Source: Davidsoniella eucalypti (taxonomy: Eukaryota > Ascomycota > Sordariomycetes > Microascales > Ceratocystidaceae). Taken from it: DNA of 64,000 nt. The stretch is taken from NCBI GenBank assembly GCA_004009845.1, contig RMBW01000071.1:1-64000 (forward strand), read 5' to 3'. The translations under genes and the position numbers were made by a program. This document shows, in pieces, positions 46,301-58,714 of the stretch. Numbering within the stretch: the stretch's first letter is position 1; each line of letters begins with the position of its first letter. The notes beneath the pieces were generated by a model. The model saw only the letters and a list, made by a program, of their open reading frames with translations, did no database searches and had not been told where the DNA came from.

Positions 46301-47744
46301 CCTGTTGTCGGCCCTAGAGTATGGAACAACTGTGCTAGTTTCCTCTACATCGACCTAGACACTACGAACCCCGCTGCCGACCCTATGGATAGCACTCGTG
46401 TCCATCCTGAGGATTACGAGCTGGGTCGTAAAATGGTTGCTGATGCTCTCGATCTTGATGAGGAAGATGTCAAGGCAGAGACTGATGACCACGGCCCCGC
46501 TGCTATCGTTCGCAAGTTATTCCGTGACGGCGATCAGTACCGCATCAACGAGCTTATTCTTGAAGAATATGCCGACCAACTGGAAAACAACTACAGCCAG
46601 CGGAAACGTGCCACTCTAGAGGCCATCCGCTTCGAGCTTCAAAACCCATACGAAGAGATTCGCACATCATTGATGGTTATGTCGTCATCTGAGATCTTCA
46701 CCATGTTCACTGGTGAAACTAAGGACAGTCTTGCCCGTGACATGATTGTCCCTGTTAATGTCCGTGTTGTCAAGGATGACTTCGCCATCGTCAAGCTCGA
46801 CTGCGGTGTTGAGGGTCGTGTTGAGGCTCACGAAGTTAATTCCCGTGGCCACATTCGCGACACTCTGCAAGTTGGAATGACTACGCAAGCCAAGATTCTA
46901 GAAGTGAACTTCAAGGATTTCATTGTTAAGCTCACCATGCGTCCGGAGTTACTTCGCCGTGGCTACCGCCGGACGCTCGAGTACGGCCCTGGCCAATGGG
47001 ACTTCAACCAAGAAGAGAAGGATCGCGAAGACTTGCGTGAAAAAGACCGTACGACTGGCCGCGCTCAGCGTGTCATCAAGCATCCTCTGTTCAAGCCCTT
47101 CAATGGCATGCAAGCCGAGCAGTATCTTGGATCGCAGCCTAATGGTGAAGTGGTTATCCGCCCGTCATCCCTCGGTAACGACCATCTTGCCGTGACATGG
47201 AAGGTCGACAATGGTGTATTCCAGCACGTTGATGTCGTTGAGTTACAAAAGGAGAACGAGTTCTCGGTCGGACGGACACTCAGAGTTGGCGGAAAGTTCA
47301 CCTACACGGATCTGGATGAACTGATCATTGAGCACGTTAAGTCCATGGCCAAGAAGGTTCAGCAGCTCATGGAGAACCAAAAGTTCCACCAAGGCTCTCG
47401 TGCCGATCTAGGTAAGCTTTTACCATTCAACCTGCTTCATACTAGTAGGAACTTCTTATACTAACCATTGCATAGAAAAATGGCTCACGACCTACATGGA
47501 AGCCAACCCTAACCGCTCGACATATGCCTTCTGCATTGACTCCAAGCACCCTGGATACTTCTGGCTATGCTTCAAAGCCAGCAAGACGGCCAAGGTCAGC
47601 TCATGGTCCGTCAAAATCATCCCTCATGCGTACCAAATGATGGGCTCTGAATACCCCGATATGCGTGCGCTATGTAACGGCTTCAAGCTACGTCACCAGA
47701 ACGAGGTCAAGCTTGCGATGCAAAAACTGCAGATCCGCAAGTAA
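43335..47744 (+). CDS. spt6: Transcription elongation factor and histone chaperone Spt6
   Basis: Four exons, 43335-43478, 43542-43724, 43796-47411 and 47476-47744, give 1,403 residues. The first 220 residues are very acidic (EEEEDEDEEEMRK; DEDEEEEDGEGSD; DDIFDDDEDDD) and hold basic patches (ARRRRKRSHR), as in all Spt6 proteins; this part binds histones and Spn1. The core has a helix-turn-helix part, a YqgF-like fold near 756 (PDAIGISGFSADTHKLV), a helix-hairpin-helix near 905 (VAGLGPRKATNVIKAI) and an S1 domain near 1091 (NVRVVKDDFAIVKLDCGVEG). The C-terminal tandem SH2 domains begin near 1215 (YLGSQPNGEVVIRPSSLG) and bind phosphorylated Rpb1 linker. It restores nucleosomes behind RNA polymerase II in the nucleus. 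Length and order match the family. Confidence 0.97.
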
Positions 47745-48414
47745 GGAAGGGCTATATATATTGCGAAAGCTGGTAAAGGGTCTGTTTCTACCTGTGGCAG
47801 ATGAGATATATGCATTATTCAGGTGGTTATCGTTTGTTTGAAAGATGTTTGGCTCAAAGTGTGATTTTTATATTTTGGATCTTTATTAAAGTTCTTCGTC
47901 TTCTATATCAAGAGAAACGAAAATCCGGCGCTCTGGTAAATTCTGGTTGTTTTTTTCTTTTCTTGTCTTTTTTTTCTATTTACTATCGACTTTTTCTTAC
48001 ACCGTCCCGTGACTAGTCGGATTACTATCACCATACTCATTTCTTCTTTTACATCTTAAACTTATTTTTATACTGTCATTCTATTACGTCCTTTCTATAT
48101 CTCAGCCTTACTCTCTGGTCTTCTTTTTTTATTGTTTGGGATGGGCTTCTCTTGTTTCTAGATCAAGACATAATAATCTACATCATCTACAGATACTTTC
48201 AAGAAATAATGACATCATGTTTCGTTTACTTCTATCAACTATGTTCGCTTTTTTCAAATTATCTTGCCATGCTTGTGAGTGAAGTCTGTGGGGTCAAATT
48301 CTAATAATCTATCACGTGGATTGATTTGCATATGAACTTTTCGGGCTCTAATTTGGTGGCATTAGCTTCTTTTCCTTCTAATAAATCCACAACACGTTAA
48401 TAGAGACGTAGAAC
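47745..48414. other. Intergenic region
   Basis: Spt6 3' region, T-rich at 47948-48000, then a short promoter. No gene supported. Confidence 0.6.
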
Positions 48415-49542
48415 ATGGCTCCGGATCGTCCTAACGACTACATTGCCGACCTGTCTGGTCTCGATACAGCTTCTACTGATGCTAACGATAACGTTTTCGA
48501 TGTCTTCATCAAAGCTTTGTCCAATGATGCTGTGTGTAACCCTATAATATTGTAAACCCTAACAGTATGTACGTCCCCTCTACTAACACTAGGCATTATT
48601 CTAGACAAAAATTCAAGAAGCATATAAAAGTCATCGTGTGAATCGAAATAAGATCCAAGAAGACAAGATTTTGACGGACGGCACCACATTATCACCAGAT
48701 GATATACTTCGAGATATACTAAAGAATAATGTAGTTGACAACCGTAACTGTCTGGTAATATGGGCCCGTCCACCTTCCCATATAATTGCCGTGGCCGAGA
48801 AAGTCCAAGCGATGTTACGAGCCGGGATACCTAGTAAGGACCACTTCCATTCAAACATACCGTCATCTATAACGGCGTCCGCTCACACGATAACCCTACA
48901 GAAGCGTGGGAGCACTGGTTCATGCCCACGCACAACATGCATATGACAGTTGTAGAAGCCGCCTTCTCCCGCCCACCCGAAGACATCCAAGCGCTGATTC
49001 AGTCTCTCCGGCCCCACGCAACTGCGCTCGCAAGCTTCAGTCTTACACACCGCGCACGGCTTGTGTGTCCGTTTCTCTCCATGGACACGTCCGCCTTTGC
49101 ACTAAGTTTTCTGCCCGCGAGCGGTGAGCCTCAACTCGTCGATTGTCAGATAGACAAGGCTCCTATGACTGCTGCTGCTACTTCGGTTATTGAAGATGAG
49201 GGTGATGAGTACACGTATCATCATCTGCGTCGTGATGTGTTCGCGGAACTCGAGAAGGCTGGTGTTGAGATGGCGGCGAGATATCAGGTGCCGAGTGCAC
49301 ATATTACTCTGGGTAGATTCATTGGTGAGAACACGATGGGGCCGATCGCGCGGGAAGATGCGTTGTCGTGGGTGCGCTGCGTATCGGAGATCAATGAGTG
49401 GCTTGCGGAAACATTCATGGCAAACGATGATGTGTGTAATTCGGCAGAGTGGATTGTGGGACAAGAGAGAGGCTTGGATATTCGTTACGGACCGGTGTGG
49501 TATGGAGGTGGCAAGTCATTGATTGTGGGCGAAGGCTTTTGA
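48415..49542 (+). CDS. 2H phosphodiesterase / 2'-5' RNA ligase-like protein
   Basis: Three exons, 48415-48531, 48605-48833 and 48902-49542, give 328 residues. Two HxT motifs, HMTV (in THNMHMTVVEAAF) and HITL (in PSAHITLGRF), form the catalytic pair of 2H phosphodiesterases, about 120 residues apart as expected. These enzymes act on cyclic phosphates or 2'-5' linkages in RNA or nucleotides. The N-terminal third (MAPDRPNDYIADLSGLDT, then IQEAYKSHRVNRNKIQEDKIL and LVIWARPPS) is typical of fungal members annotated as RNA ligase/cyclic nucleotide phosphodiesterase. The first donor is GTGTGT and is weak; a better GTATGT donor 35 bases on lies after an in-frame stop. No targeting signal is seen, so it is likely cytosolic. 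The biological substrate is unknown. Confidence 0.85.
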
Positions 49543-50037
49543 AGATAGTGAAGAGTACGAACACTATGATATAGCACGGTGATACTACTTTTAAATATTT
49601 GGTTGATTTCACTTTCTTTTTTTATTATTTGCGAGCGCCGATGATGAGCTCGTTGTTGCTTTTTTTGGGCTTGATTTCTCTACTGTCGTCCAAACCGAAG
49701 GGAATATCGTCATGAAAGAAGTCCTAGCCTAGTGGGAAGGGCCAAATCATGTTATAGATTTGGCAAAAGGCCGAAATGCACAAAAAGAGACTTTTCCGTC
49801 CTGTAAGCGGATGTTGATGACGACGAAAGTTGTTGTTCACCAGAGGGCCTTCTATTTTTATTCCCTATAGACGTTGCCTCGGGCTTAACAAATCCAAAAT
49901 TCATTGCCCATGAAACCCCCCTTCGCCATTTTTGTTCCGAGCCCCCATGAGACTCATGGCCCTGTTGATTTGTGTTGCCATGCTGTATGTCATCAAAACG
50001 AAAGGAAGAAGAAGAAAAAAGACGCAAGACAATGCAT
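49543..50037. other. Region between convergent 2H phosphodiesterase and eL42 genes
   Basis: Shared 3' region of 495 bases. No gene seen. Confidence 0.6.
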
Positions 50038-50996
50038 TTAGAAGACAAGAGCAGCACCCTTGGTCTTCTTGTCACCACTGTAAAAGAATGATTGTTAGTA
50101 AATATAGCGGGGTACGAGTGCCCATAGTCGTCAGGATGATAGGCGCGGGGTTGACATACCCAAGCTCGAAGTGCTTGCAGCGCTTGATAGCCAGTTGGCA
50201 CTTGGCTTTGCACTTAACGCACTCCAGTCTCAAGACGATCTTCTTGGTGGTCTTGGCCTTCTTGTGGACTGTGGTATTTTAGTTAGTATATTGAATATGT
50301 AAGGAATTAAACATTTCGCTTGATGGATCAAGGCAATGAATCGCAGAAGTTTCGGGAGAATACTTACAGATAGGCTTGGTCTGACCACCGTAACCGCTCT
50401 GCTTACGGTCGTAACGTCTCTTACCCTGGCTGTGTAGCAAAAGTATTGTTAGAGTTTGACTGGCTTCATGTAGAAGTATATCGCCATTGTGTTGTTTTAG
50501 CAATGACATTTGTGGAGCACTCACGCGAAAAGCGAAGCCTTGCCGGCCTTGTACTGGGTAACACGGTGCTGGGTGTGCTTGCGGCACTCCTTGCCCTTGC
50601 AGTAGGTGTTTCTTGTCTTGGGAATGTTGACCTAGAGGTGAAGTATCAGTTGACTGACATCGTGATCCATTCTTTTTGCATGATAAAGTGCCGTTTCCAT
50701 TGTCGCCGTCTGCTTTGCGTTCGTCGTGATGTTATATTATATCAACAATAGCCAATATACGTTTGCACGTGTGTGTGCATATCACATGTCGTTTGAATCG
50801 GCCCGTTGGCTTGGAAATATCGTCGTTGAAACTCATCGTGATATCATCGTAGTGTTGAACCGGATTTCGGTATTGGCGCAGGTATTGTTCGATAGAATCA
50901 AATCGTCGAAATTTCGAAATGCAAAGACAGAATGTTGAACAATGAAAGTCGAAATTTTGTGCATCAGTTCAGCATAGTATCTGACAAACGTACCAT
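50038..50996 (-). CDS. rpl42: 60S ribosomal protein eL42 (L36a/L44)
   Basis: Five exons: 50996-50994 (the ATG alone), 50631-50525, 50429-50368, 50268-50160 and 50077-50038. Together they give 106 residues, exactly the family length. The protein reads VNIPKTRNTYCKGKECRKH, QYKAGKASLFAQGKRRYDRK, QSGYGGQTKPIFHKKAKT, VLRLECVKCKAKC and ends KTKGAALVF. The Cys residues at 12, 17, and in CVKCKAKC bind zinc. It sits near the E site of the large subunit. Residue 56 is Pro (in QTKPIF), the form linked to cycloheximide sensitivity; resistant yeasts have Gln there. The first intron is long (362 bases) and starts directly after the ATG. Codon use is C-biased as expected for a ribosomal protein. Confidence 0.96.
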
Positions 50997-52183
50997 TTTG
51001 ACGGTTTTGTATGGGGGATTGTCCTTTAGGTGGTTCAGAAGGGAAAAATGGCGATACTTTTTTGGCGAGGTATAGCAATATTCGATATTCTCAACGCTAT
51101 CGCTGGGTTTGTGGGCTCTGGAGGTGGGGCGATTTCTGAATTGTGGCTGTGGCTGCTTGTGGCGCTGCAGTAGGTGGTCCGTGCTAGCCCTCATTTTTTT
51201 CCAACCGCTAAATTTTCGACAGAATCTGAGAAGTTGTGCCCTATTCAAAAAGAATACACATCCATCAATCAGTTGCCATATAGTGACCAAGCTAGGCTGG
51301 CTCACTATAAGCTGTGTATCAAATTACTAATGTAGCTATTCCAAAATGAAATTATCATCATACTTGACTTATAAAAATTGTGCTGAATGTGCATTATGCC
51401 TTAACAAATTCTATCAAACTACTAACCTTCTTTTGGGTTGTACATCTCGTACATATAACTATATGTACCCATTTTCCATGGAGAGTGGCGATGCGTTATC
51501 ATGACGTCATCCAACATTGGCTGATATAAGTCATATTATACAAATATATACTAATACTTACATACATACATAGTACATATGTATCAGCATTGTTCATCAC
51601 TCATCCCTACTATTTATATTCTATATCTAGTAACTCTATTCACGTCAAGAGGGTGAATACGTAATTCCCGGTGCAATTGATGTATCTTCTTGGACATCTT
51701 TTTCAGTTGCTGGATTATTTTTGACACTTCTAAGATCTATCATCAAATATGAAGATTCTCTTAGCCTTTTTTGCCAGTCTTAAATCGTTTGGAGCCTTCT
51801 TGTATCCAGACCATATATTAGTGGAAAGTAAACCAATCAACAAGATATATAGACAGGAGAGTAAACCAAGGGCGCTAAGAAAACATTGTGCCTGCTCTTA
51901 TCTTCACTCACAGTGAGAGGTTAATTTCTGAACACTCAGAAAAAGAGCAAGAAAATACAATAAAGAATAAGTCTAGCTTTGAGCTTTGCAGTATATTTTC
52001 GGCTAAAAAGGGTCTACACTTCGAATACGTCCAACTGCCTAATTGATACAATCTTCGCCGCCTTTTGTTTTTGCCGGCTTTTATTACTAGAATCTTCAGT
52101 CAAAGTTTGCAATAAAACTTAGTTAATCTGTACAGAGTACAGCGGTTGGCTTTTGTCGTAGGATCAGTACCAAACTCGGTTGA
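50997..52183. other. AT-rich intergenic region
   Basis: Contains the eL42 promoter (to about 51300) and then AT-rich sequence with small CATA repeats near 51560. No gene supported. Confidence 0.6.
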
Positions 52184-54680
52184 ATGACTCAACTACCCCA
52201 GGTTCTTAAAACTCATAAAGATACTATCAACAACACGAACGATGACCGTCTTTGGATTTCCGCCGACCGAGGGCGTGGAAAGTAAAAGTTTGAGCAACTT
52301 TCTCACTGACAAAGAATTTGTTGGTGATTTTTTACAAGCTTCACATTTGTCCAATTCTTTCGCTTTAGTTTGTTTCTCTTTAGTGAGGAACAAGGTAGTC
52401 TTGCCACTACTCTCTGTGAGATTCCACACCGGCGTTTTCACCACCAGCCATATTTACGAAATAATCTGCTGCACCATTCGATCAACGGACCCAAACTTCG
52501 GAATGAAGTGGCCACTTTGTGGCAGATCTTACTTACAGCTGTTGATAAAGCGAGTTTTACAGACATGCTCGCCATGAGACTATCATTGGTGAACCATGAC
52601 CATTAATAGTCGAGGAGTCAATAGATGCTTTGAGTTTGAAATATTCTAGTTTTATTTGCGTTCTAGACGAAGCCAAAACTGTTGATTCCATCACGAAGGG
52701 GTTACCCGACTCAAGTAGCTACTTTGATCTCAATGGAGTGTCACAAGTTTATCCGATACATTACACAACCAAAGATGGTTTGGAAGCCTCTCAACAACAT
52801 GATGAACGTCTATCTCCTGCTGCGAGAACAACCGATGAAAATTTGTCCGATATCTACTACAAATACCTCTCACTACCAGAAGTACAAAATGCCTCAAGGG
52901 CTATAGTAGACAAGACCAATGGCACTGTAACCCCATAATTCTTTAGATACGTTACAGAGAATTGGTGCAGCCATGTCTCTGGCATTCCTCTTATAGCTCA
53001 AATTGTGGTCTAGATACTCTCATTCAAATCTACATATGCATAGCACACAATTAGCAAATCATCGAGTTGCGGTTGACAATACTGGCACTCGAAGTTTCGA
53101 CAAACATTCCATCTGGCACATGGTTTACTACGGCCATTACAATGAACTTCAGTGTGCTCTTTAAATGTACAGTTTTCACCCTGCCTACAGATCCAGATGG
53201 CCTACCATAAAGGATCTAGCACTCGATAGTGGATCAGTCGGTGACTATAGCATCCATATTGCTATCAATATGGCATGCTATAAAGGAGACCATACTGTAC
53301 TCAAACTACTAGTTCAGCAACGATTTGACTTTTCATGGACCCATGCCCTACAAATAGCGTCTTGTCAAGGACATATCGATATCGTCAAACTCCTGATCGA
53401 AGTCACAGCAGATGTGAAAACCGACCAAAAGGATATGTGTAGCAAGGCTTTGCTTTCCGCTTGTAGCTATGAAAGACATGATGTTTGGGAATTACTTCTT
53501 TCATATGGTGCCGATATCAACTATTGTCTTCGAGATAATGAGTTCCATGAACATGGCTTGATCGACGAAAGCCCAGATGGCACACCAACTACCTTTTCTT
53601 TTAAGTTGCTAACACCATTGTCGGTTGCTATAAAAGCTAAAAACATTCCCACTATACGATTTTTGTTGGAGCATGGAGCGAAAGCTAGTGGGCATTTTAG
53701 TGGCATTTCCTATATTCAGATAGCTTGTCTATACAACGATATCGGCACTGTTCAGCTCCTCGTTGAGGAAGGGGGGTCGCAAACAGAGCAGAGATCAATC
53801 ATCAGGACTCTTACGGTAAGACTGCTCGTATGTTAACTTGCCCCAAAGGCCATCTTGACGTTACTGAGCTTTTGATTGGGGAAAACCGCAATGTAAATCA
53901 TCAGGATTCTGGTGGTAAGACTGCTCTCATGTTAGCTTGCACGGGAGGTCATGTTGAAGTTTCCAAGCTCTTGGTTGAAAAGGGAGCTGATATCGAACAT
54001 CAAACCTATACTGGTCTGACTGCTCTCATGTTTGCTTGTCATGGATGTCATTTTGATATTGCTAAACTCTTGATTGAGCGAAATGCTGATATCCACCAAA
54101 AGAATTACAATGGTCTGACACCTCTTATATCAGTCTTTGCCAAGGGCAATGTTGATATTGTTGGGCTCTTGATTGGGAAAGAATCCGACATCACAGTCAG
54201 GATCTTCATCTTTCGATTTCGTTCACATTAGCCTGCTCCAAGGGTCATCTTGATGTTGCTAGACTTTTGATTTTGTCGAACATCAATATCAATCATCGAG
54301 ATTCCGAGGGAAGGACTGCTCTCATGCTAGCTTCCTGAGAAGGTCATCTTGCTGTTGTGAAGCTCTTGGTTAGTGCAAACTTCAATGTCAACCATCGGAA
54401 TTCTCAAGGCTGCACTGCTTTCATGTTAGCTCGCTTAGGACGTCATGTGGATGTTACTGAGTTCTTGGTTGAGATCGGAGCTGATATCAGTCACAAGAAT
54501 TATAATCATTGGAATGCTTGCATGTCAGCTCGATCCCGAAGTCTCGGGCTCTTACCGACGGAAGCCAACATCAGGCATCAGAGCTCTGAAGATTTGACCG
54601 CTCTTCTGCCAGCCTGGATTCGTGTCAGCTTTGATGATACCAAGCTCTTGATTGTCAAACAAGCTAGTCTGCTAACTTGA
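52184..54680 (+). pseudogene. Decayed NLR-like gene: NACHT remnant and ankyrin repeats
   Basis: A frame starting at 52184 reads HKDTINNTNDDRLWISADRGRGK and stops at 52283-52285. This resembles the lead-in to a NACHT P-loop (LWIxGxPGxGKST) with a damaged Walker A. In another frame just after it, SLSNFLTDKEFVGDFLQA fits what follows a P-loop. From 53165 an ankyrin region runs through 54660, with units such as GHIDIVKLLIEVTADVKTD, GHVEVSKLLVEKGADIEHQ and CHFDIAKLLIERNADIHQK. It is broken by a frameshift near 53775 (at a run of six G), another near 54200, and an in-frame TGA at 54336-54338, after which ankyrin sequence continues in frame. The parts still align to one ancestral gene. It is likely a lost incompatibility-type receptor. 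The longest intact piece (53165-53836) might still be expressed. Confidence 0.82.
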
Positions 54681-54731
54681 CTCCCTTCCAAAAAAAAAAA
54701 AGCAGTCCTAATCCACGCATTGACACACACA

Positions 54732-54764
54732 CCTTCATATAACCTTCATATAACCTTCATATAC
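54732..54764 (+). repeat. Three tandem 11-base units
   Basis: CCTTCATATAA repeated three times (the last unit ends in C), 50 bases after the ankyrin pseudogene. A minisatellite of low copy number. Confidence 0.8.
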
Positions 54765-57700
54765 ACGAGTTTATCTCACTTAGTTCTGTACTTTTTGTTT
54801 AACTCTGTAGAGCTCTTTACTACATACAAAAGAATGCTTGAATCTTTACTGTAAATAAAACTAACAAAGCTGTTGGCGTAAGCCCATCCTTGCCGGGTCT
54901 TTTATGCCTCCCTAAAAGCATGCTGAGCGTCAAGAAGATGATAATAACAGTCCTCTATCCGCTTGATATATGATCCAGGTATCGCCTTTCTCTGATCTCT
55001 TTTCAGTATATCTATTATCCCCTAATCTACAACATCATTTGTGAGAGTACTGCGATAGCTGTAGCTGTACAGATATGTTGTCTTTTTGTACCGCAAGATT
55101 TTGTATTTTAGTTGGGAATTTATATACACCAGTCACAACTAAGTTCCGTTAGGGAACAGCCTCTTTTCTCCCACTTTACAACCTTGATAAAGTGAATCAA
55201 TATGATAGCATCCAGAAAGGAAAGTTTCGTTAATGAATGATTCCAACAATGTATCAACTTCTCGGTTGGCCTAGAAATAATGGCGTGTTGAATTTGAAAA
55301 CGACTGTATAGTGACATCGCCATGAGAAATACACGGAGATAGCAGATATGTTATATAAGTATTGTCAGAAATGAGCCTGAAGTAGTTCAAATCCAAATAT
55401 ATGGAAACATTAAATATAATTTAGTCATGATCATTTATCAAGATTATGAGTAAATGATGTCCGCAGATCAATGATACTTAGTGTCACATAGTACGTATGT
55501 ACAACCATTACAGAGACAAATTTTAAGTCTCTTTCGCCAGGCTGCTAGAAACAAGCAAAGATTGACAAATACAACCACTACCGAAAGAACAACTAAAGAG
55601 TATTTTTTTGTTCAATAACTTAGTTTTCACTACGTTTTACACAACCGGGTTAGTGCTCATCAGACATCGAAGTCTAGCAACATGTTGTCAGTGGTCGATC
55701 ATCAAGCAAAGGGCCACCACGCCGTAGGTTTTGCAAGGTCTTTCAACTATTCTAGTACTTGTATACTTACGTCAGCTTCATGATGTGGCGACGCCTCGGT
55801 CCATAGTCCGAAACCAGCTGATATTTCTTGCGGCCGCTCAAATGCATGTCGTGCACACAAAAAGCTATGTGTTATGTGTCTTCAACATGGCGTTCGACCA
55901 GCGCGTAAAATAAGTCAGCCAACAATCTAATTTTTTCGGCTAGCCACCTGGCAAACGCCGTTTGATTTGTCCATGTCCTATGCCTAGCCAGGCTGTAAGA
56001 CACGATCTTCATCATACGCCGGAACTTTGGTGGAACGAGGCGTCTGTCTCCTTGCGTCGAGCCATCTTGACGGCGGGCGTTGAAGCATTTCACATGACCC
56101 CCAAAAGCCGTAGTTGTCTTTCCTGCCAGGGCCTTTGTGACCTTTTCTTCGGAGACAAAAAAAGCTTGTTCCCCAAGGACTATCCGGGTGGTTGCTAAGA
56201 CTGAAGATCATTCGCACGGTTCTACCCCCAAAAGACAGCGGCTAGATTTCTATGTGACTATCAGAAGACAGAGTATACATATTTCCTTGTCAGGATGGTC
56301 AGCCCGGGAAAGTCAAACGCAAGGGAGCCCTTTGTTTATGATATTTGATCGTAGCATAAGGCTATGACAAATCCTACGGATCATAGAAAAACCCTATCGA
56401 TGTATAAAGCCCAGGACTAGACAAGTTTATTATATTAGTATGCTATTATTATATATATAACTAAGTATATGACGTAGCTTGGTATGTCGGTTGTCAACAA
56501 ACGCTATCAGAAGATTTGACCCTCCCGGAGTACAGATATATCCTCGCGCTACAGGAAGGGGTTGAACTAACTCAAAGCACGTTGTATTCGACCTAAGTGT
56601 TGCGCACTAGGACTCGTACAAGTTCATATGCAGCTGCCAGGGGCATTACAACAACAACATAAACAGCAGGTTTGTTTAATTATTTTTGTCATCTAGCCTC
56701 GAGGAAGCGGGAAACAATAAGAAAAAACTCCAGCTGCTAGCAAGGCTAGTCAAGTAGGATTGGTTTCCCATTCCCTTGGCCAGCAAGACAAGACAATCAT
56801 AGAAATACTTGAACGGGGAAAGCATCGTATTGACGAACGGCTGTAAGGACTTGGACAAGAGAGAGACAAGCTTTTAACATCCCGCGGACCCTGAGCACAG
56901 CTTATACAAATAGGCCTGATAGCACGCCCGATTAGGATTACGGCGGTCATGAGCTCCGAACTTGTGGCTTTAGCACTGAGCGATGAACTCCAGAGGCCAC
57001 TGAAAAGTATGGAGAAGGCCTTAGAAGGATCTTGGACATTGAGAACTTTGTTCGATGTACCGGTACTTATATTCAGTGCACTTTTTGATGCTCTTCGAAC
57101 TGCATTTAAGCAACACAAATCAACCATAACTGGACAATTTAAATGGATAATTAATTACCAGCTTCTGGTGATGATGTAATGTAGTGATGTCGTTGAATAG
57201 GGTTGGGCGAGCAGTGTGTGAGCGCTATTATACAGAGCTTGAGGCCTAGCCAATAGAATCGTGACGATAAGCAAAATTTCAGCACTTTTATTGATTTTTT
57301 TTCTTTGCTCCCAATTTTTGTTTATTTCCCCACTTGCTTTCCCAATGGGGAAACAAATCGGGACTCATAGGCTTTTAGTGGCAAGATTAACGTGGTTTAT
57401 AAAGGCCACAGAAGTCTGTTTCAGCAGTATTTAGTGTGTTTTCCTTAGGGACTGCAGCCTGTAAGACCAAGCCATTTAGTTGTTAGGTGTGCGGTCAACT
57501 TCGGCTGTTCTTTACTATGGCTTAGTCCATTTTTATTAGTCATTGAAACATAGCAGGGGCTGGTTACTTGACTTGTTGTGATGAGTAGATCACAAGATCA
57601 GCCAAAGATAGCAGCTTCGGCGCACAACAGCGCTGCCAGGCAACGGAAGAGAAAGGCCGGCAGAGGCCCCGGTTCCACGCAGGTCTCCGTGTTCTATGCT

Positions 57701-58032
57701 GATTATATCTTGATAATTCCCATTTCGATCGAATTATATTCCGCAGTGGACATGAGCCTACGTCTACAGCTAATGTACGTTGTCTATGGAGCCATGCAAT
57801 CATCGTACTGTCCTCCTTCCGTCCACCTTGATGTACAAGAGGCAACAAAAGAAGGGAAGAGAACATACTCTATGTCTGTTGACATTCCTTTTTACCGGAG
57901 AGGAAGAAGAGATAAACATAGAAAAAGTAGGCTAACCAATAGACGTGCACTTGATTCAATGACAAAACAGCATAATGGGAAGTATCACTCTTTACTTGAT
58001 ATGCTTAGTTTCTCTAGTCCAGCCTTATTTAA

Positions 58033-58055
58033 CCCCCCCCCCCCCCCCCCCCCCC
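58033..58055 (+). repeat. Poly(C) run, 23 bases
   Basis: Uninterrupted run of 23 C in an AT-rich region. Such a run could form an i-motif, and a G-quadruplex on the other strand. It is also a likely site of length error in sequencing. Confidence 0.85.
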
Positions 58056-58654
58056 ATGCGGGCGCCCAGACAGCACATCGCGGCGGCCATTAGCTCTGAA
58101 TAAAACCGTGGGCGAATCATGGACTTAGGAAGATCAACAAATGAGGCGTTCTTACTAAGACAGTGTAAGCATAGCCCGAGCTTTTTTCACGGCTGTATTG
58201 GTGCTTTGTTGTTCATGGCCAGAGCACCACGGGACATCCGTTAGTTTTCTTATAGCTAGAGACTATTTTGTTTAGGTGAAAGAATCCTTATTCTCCAGAT
58301 AGCTTGTGTTTTGTTCGTCGACAACAAACTTCCTTATAGAAGTGTAGCCGCAGGTAATACTATCCAAGGATACAAATTTATACAGCTATTTTATCTGCGG
58401 GGATGATAAATGCCCCCAAGGCAGTCCCTTTTTGCATCACGTCGTCCATCGCCCGATGTGATACGCATTCTGCACCATTCGGCCTGCTGATAATACATAT
58501 TGATACCACATGGCATCTTCAGCCCCTCCTTTATTTAGCCTATCTCGCTGGTTGTTCACATAAGCTATAAATGCTCACTTTCCATTCCTCTGTTTTCTCA
58601 AAAGATTGTGTGCTGGCCAACAGGGCTCAGTTGTGTACATGGTAAAACATAAGT

Positions 58655-58714
58655 AGCTCTCGAAAAGTAGTTTAGGTAGACGTTAAATATAATCAAATCA
58701 AGCTCTCGAAAAGT
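58655..58714 (+). repeat. 14-base direct repeat
   Basis: AGCTCTCGAAAAGT occurs at 58655-58668 and again at 58701-58714, 32 bases apart. No element is recognisable between the copies. Confidence 0.6.

Noticed and set aside
57578..58093. Open stretch of 171 codons running into the poly(C) run
   Set aside because: No domain; composition changes along its length; it ends in homopolymer-encoded proline.
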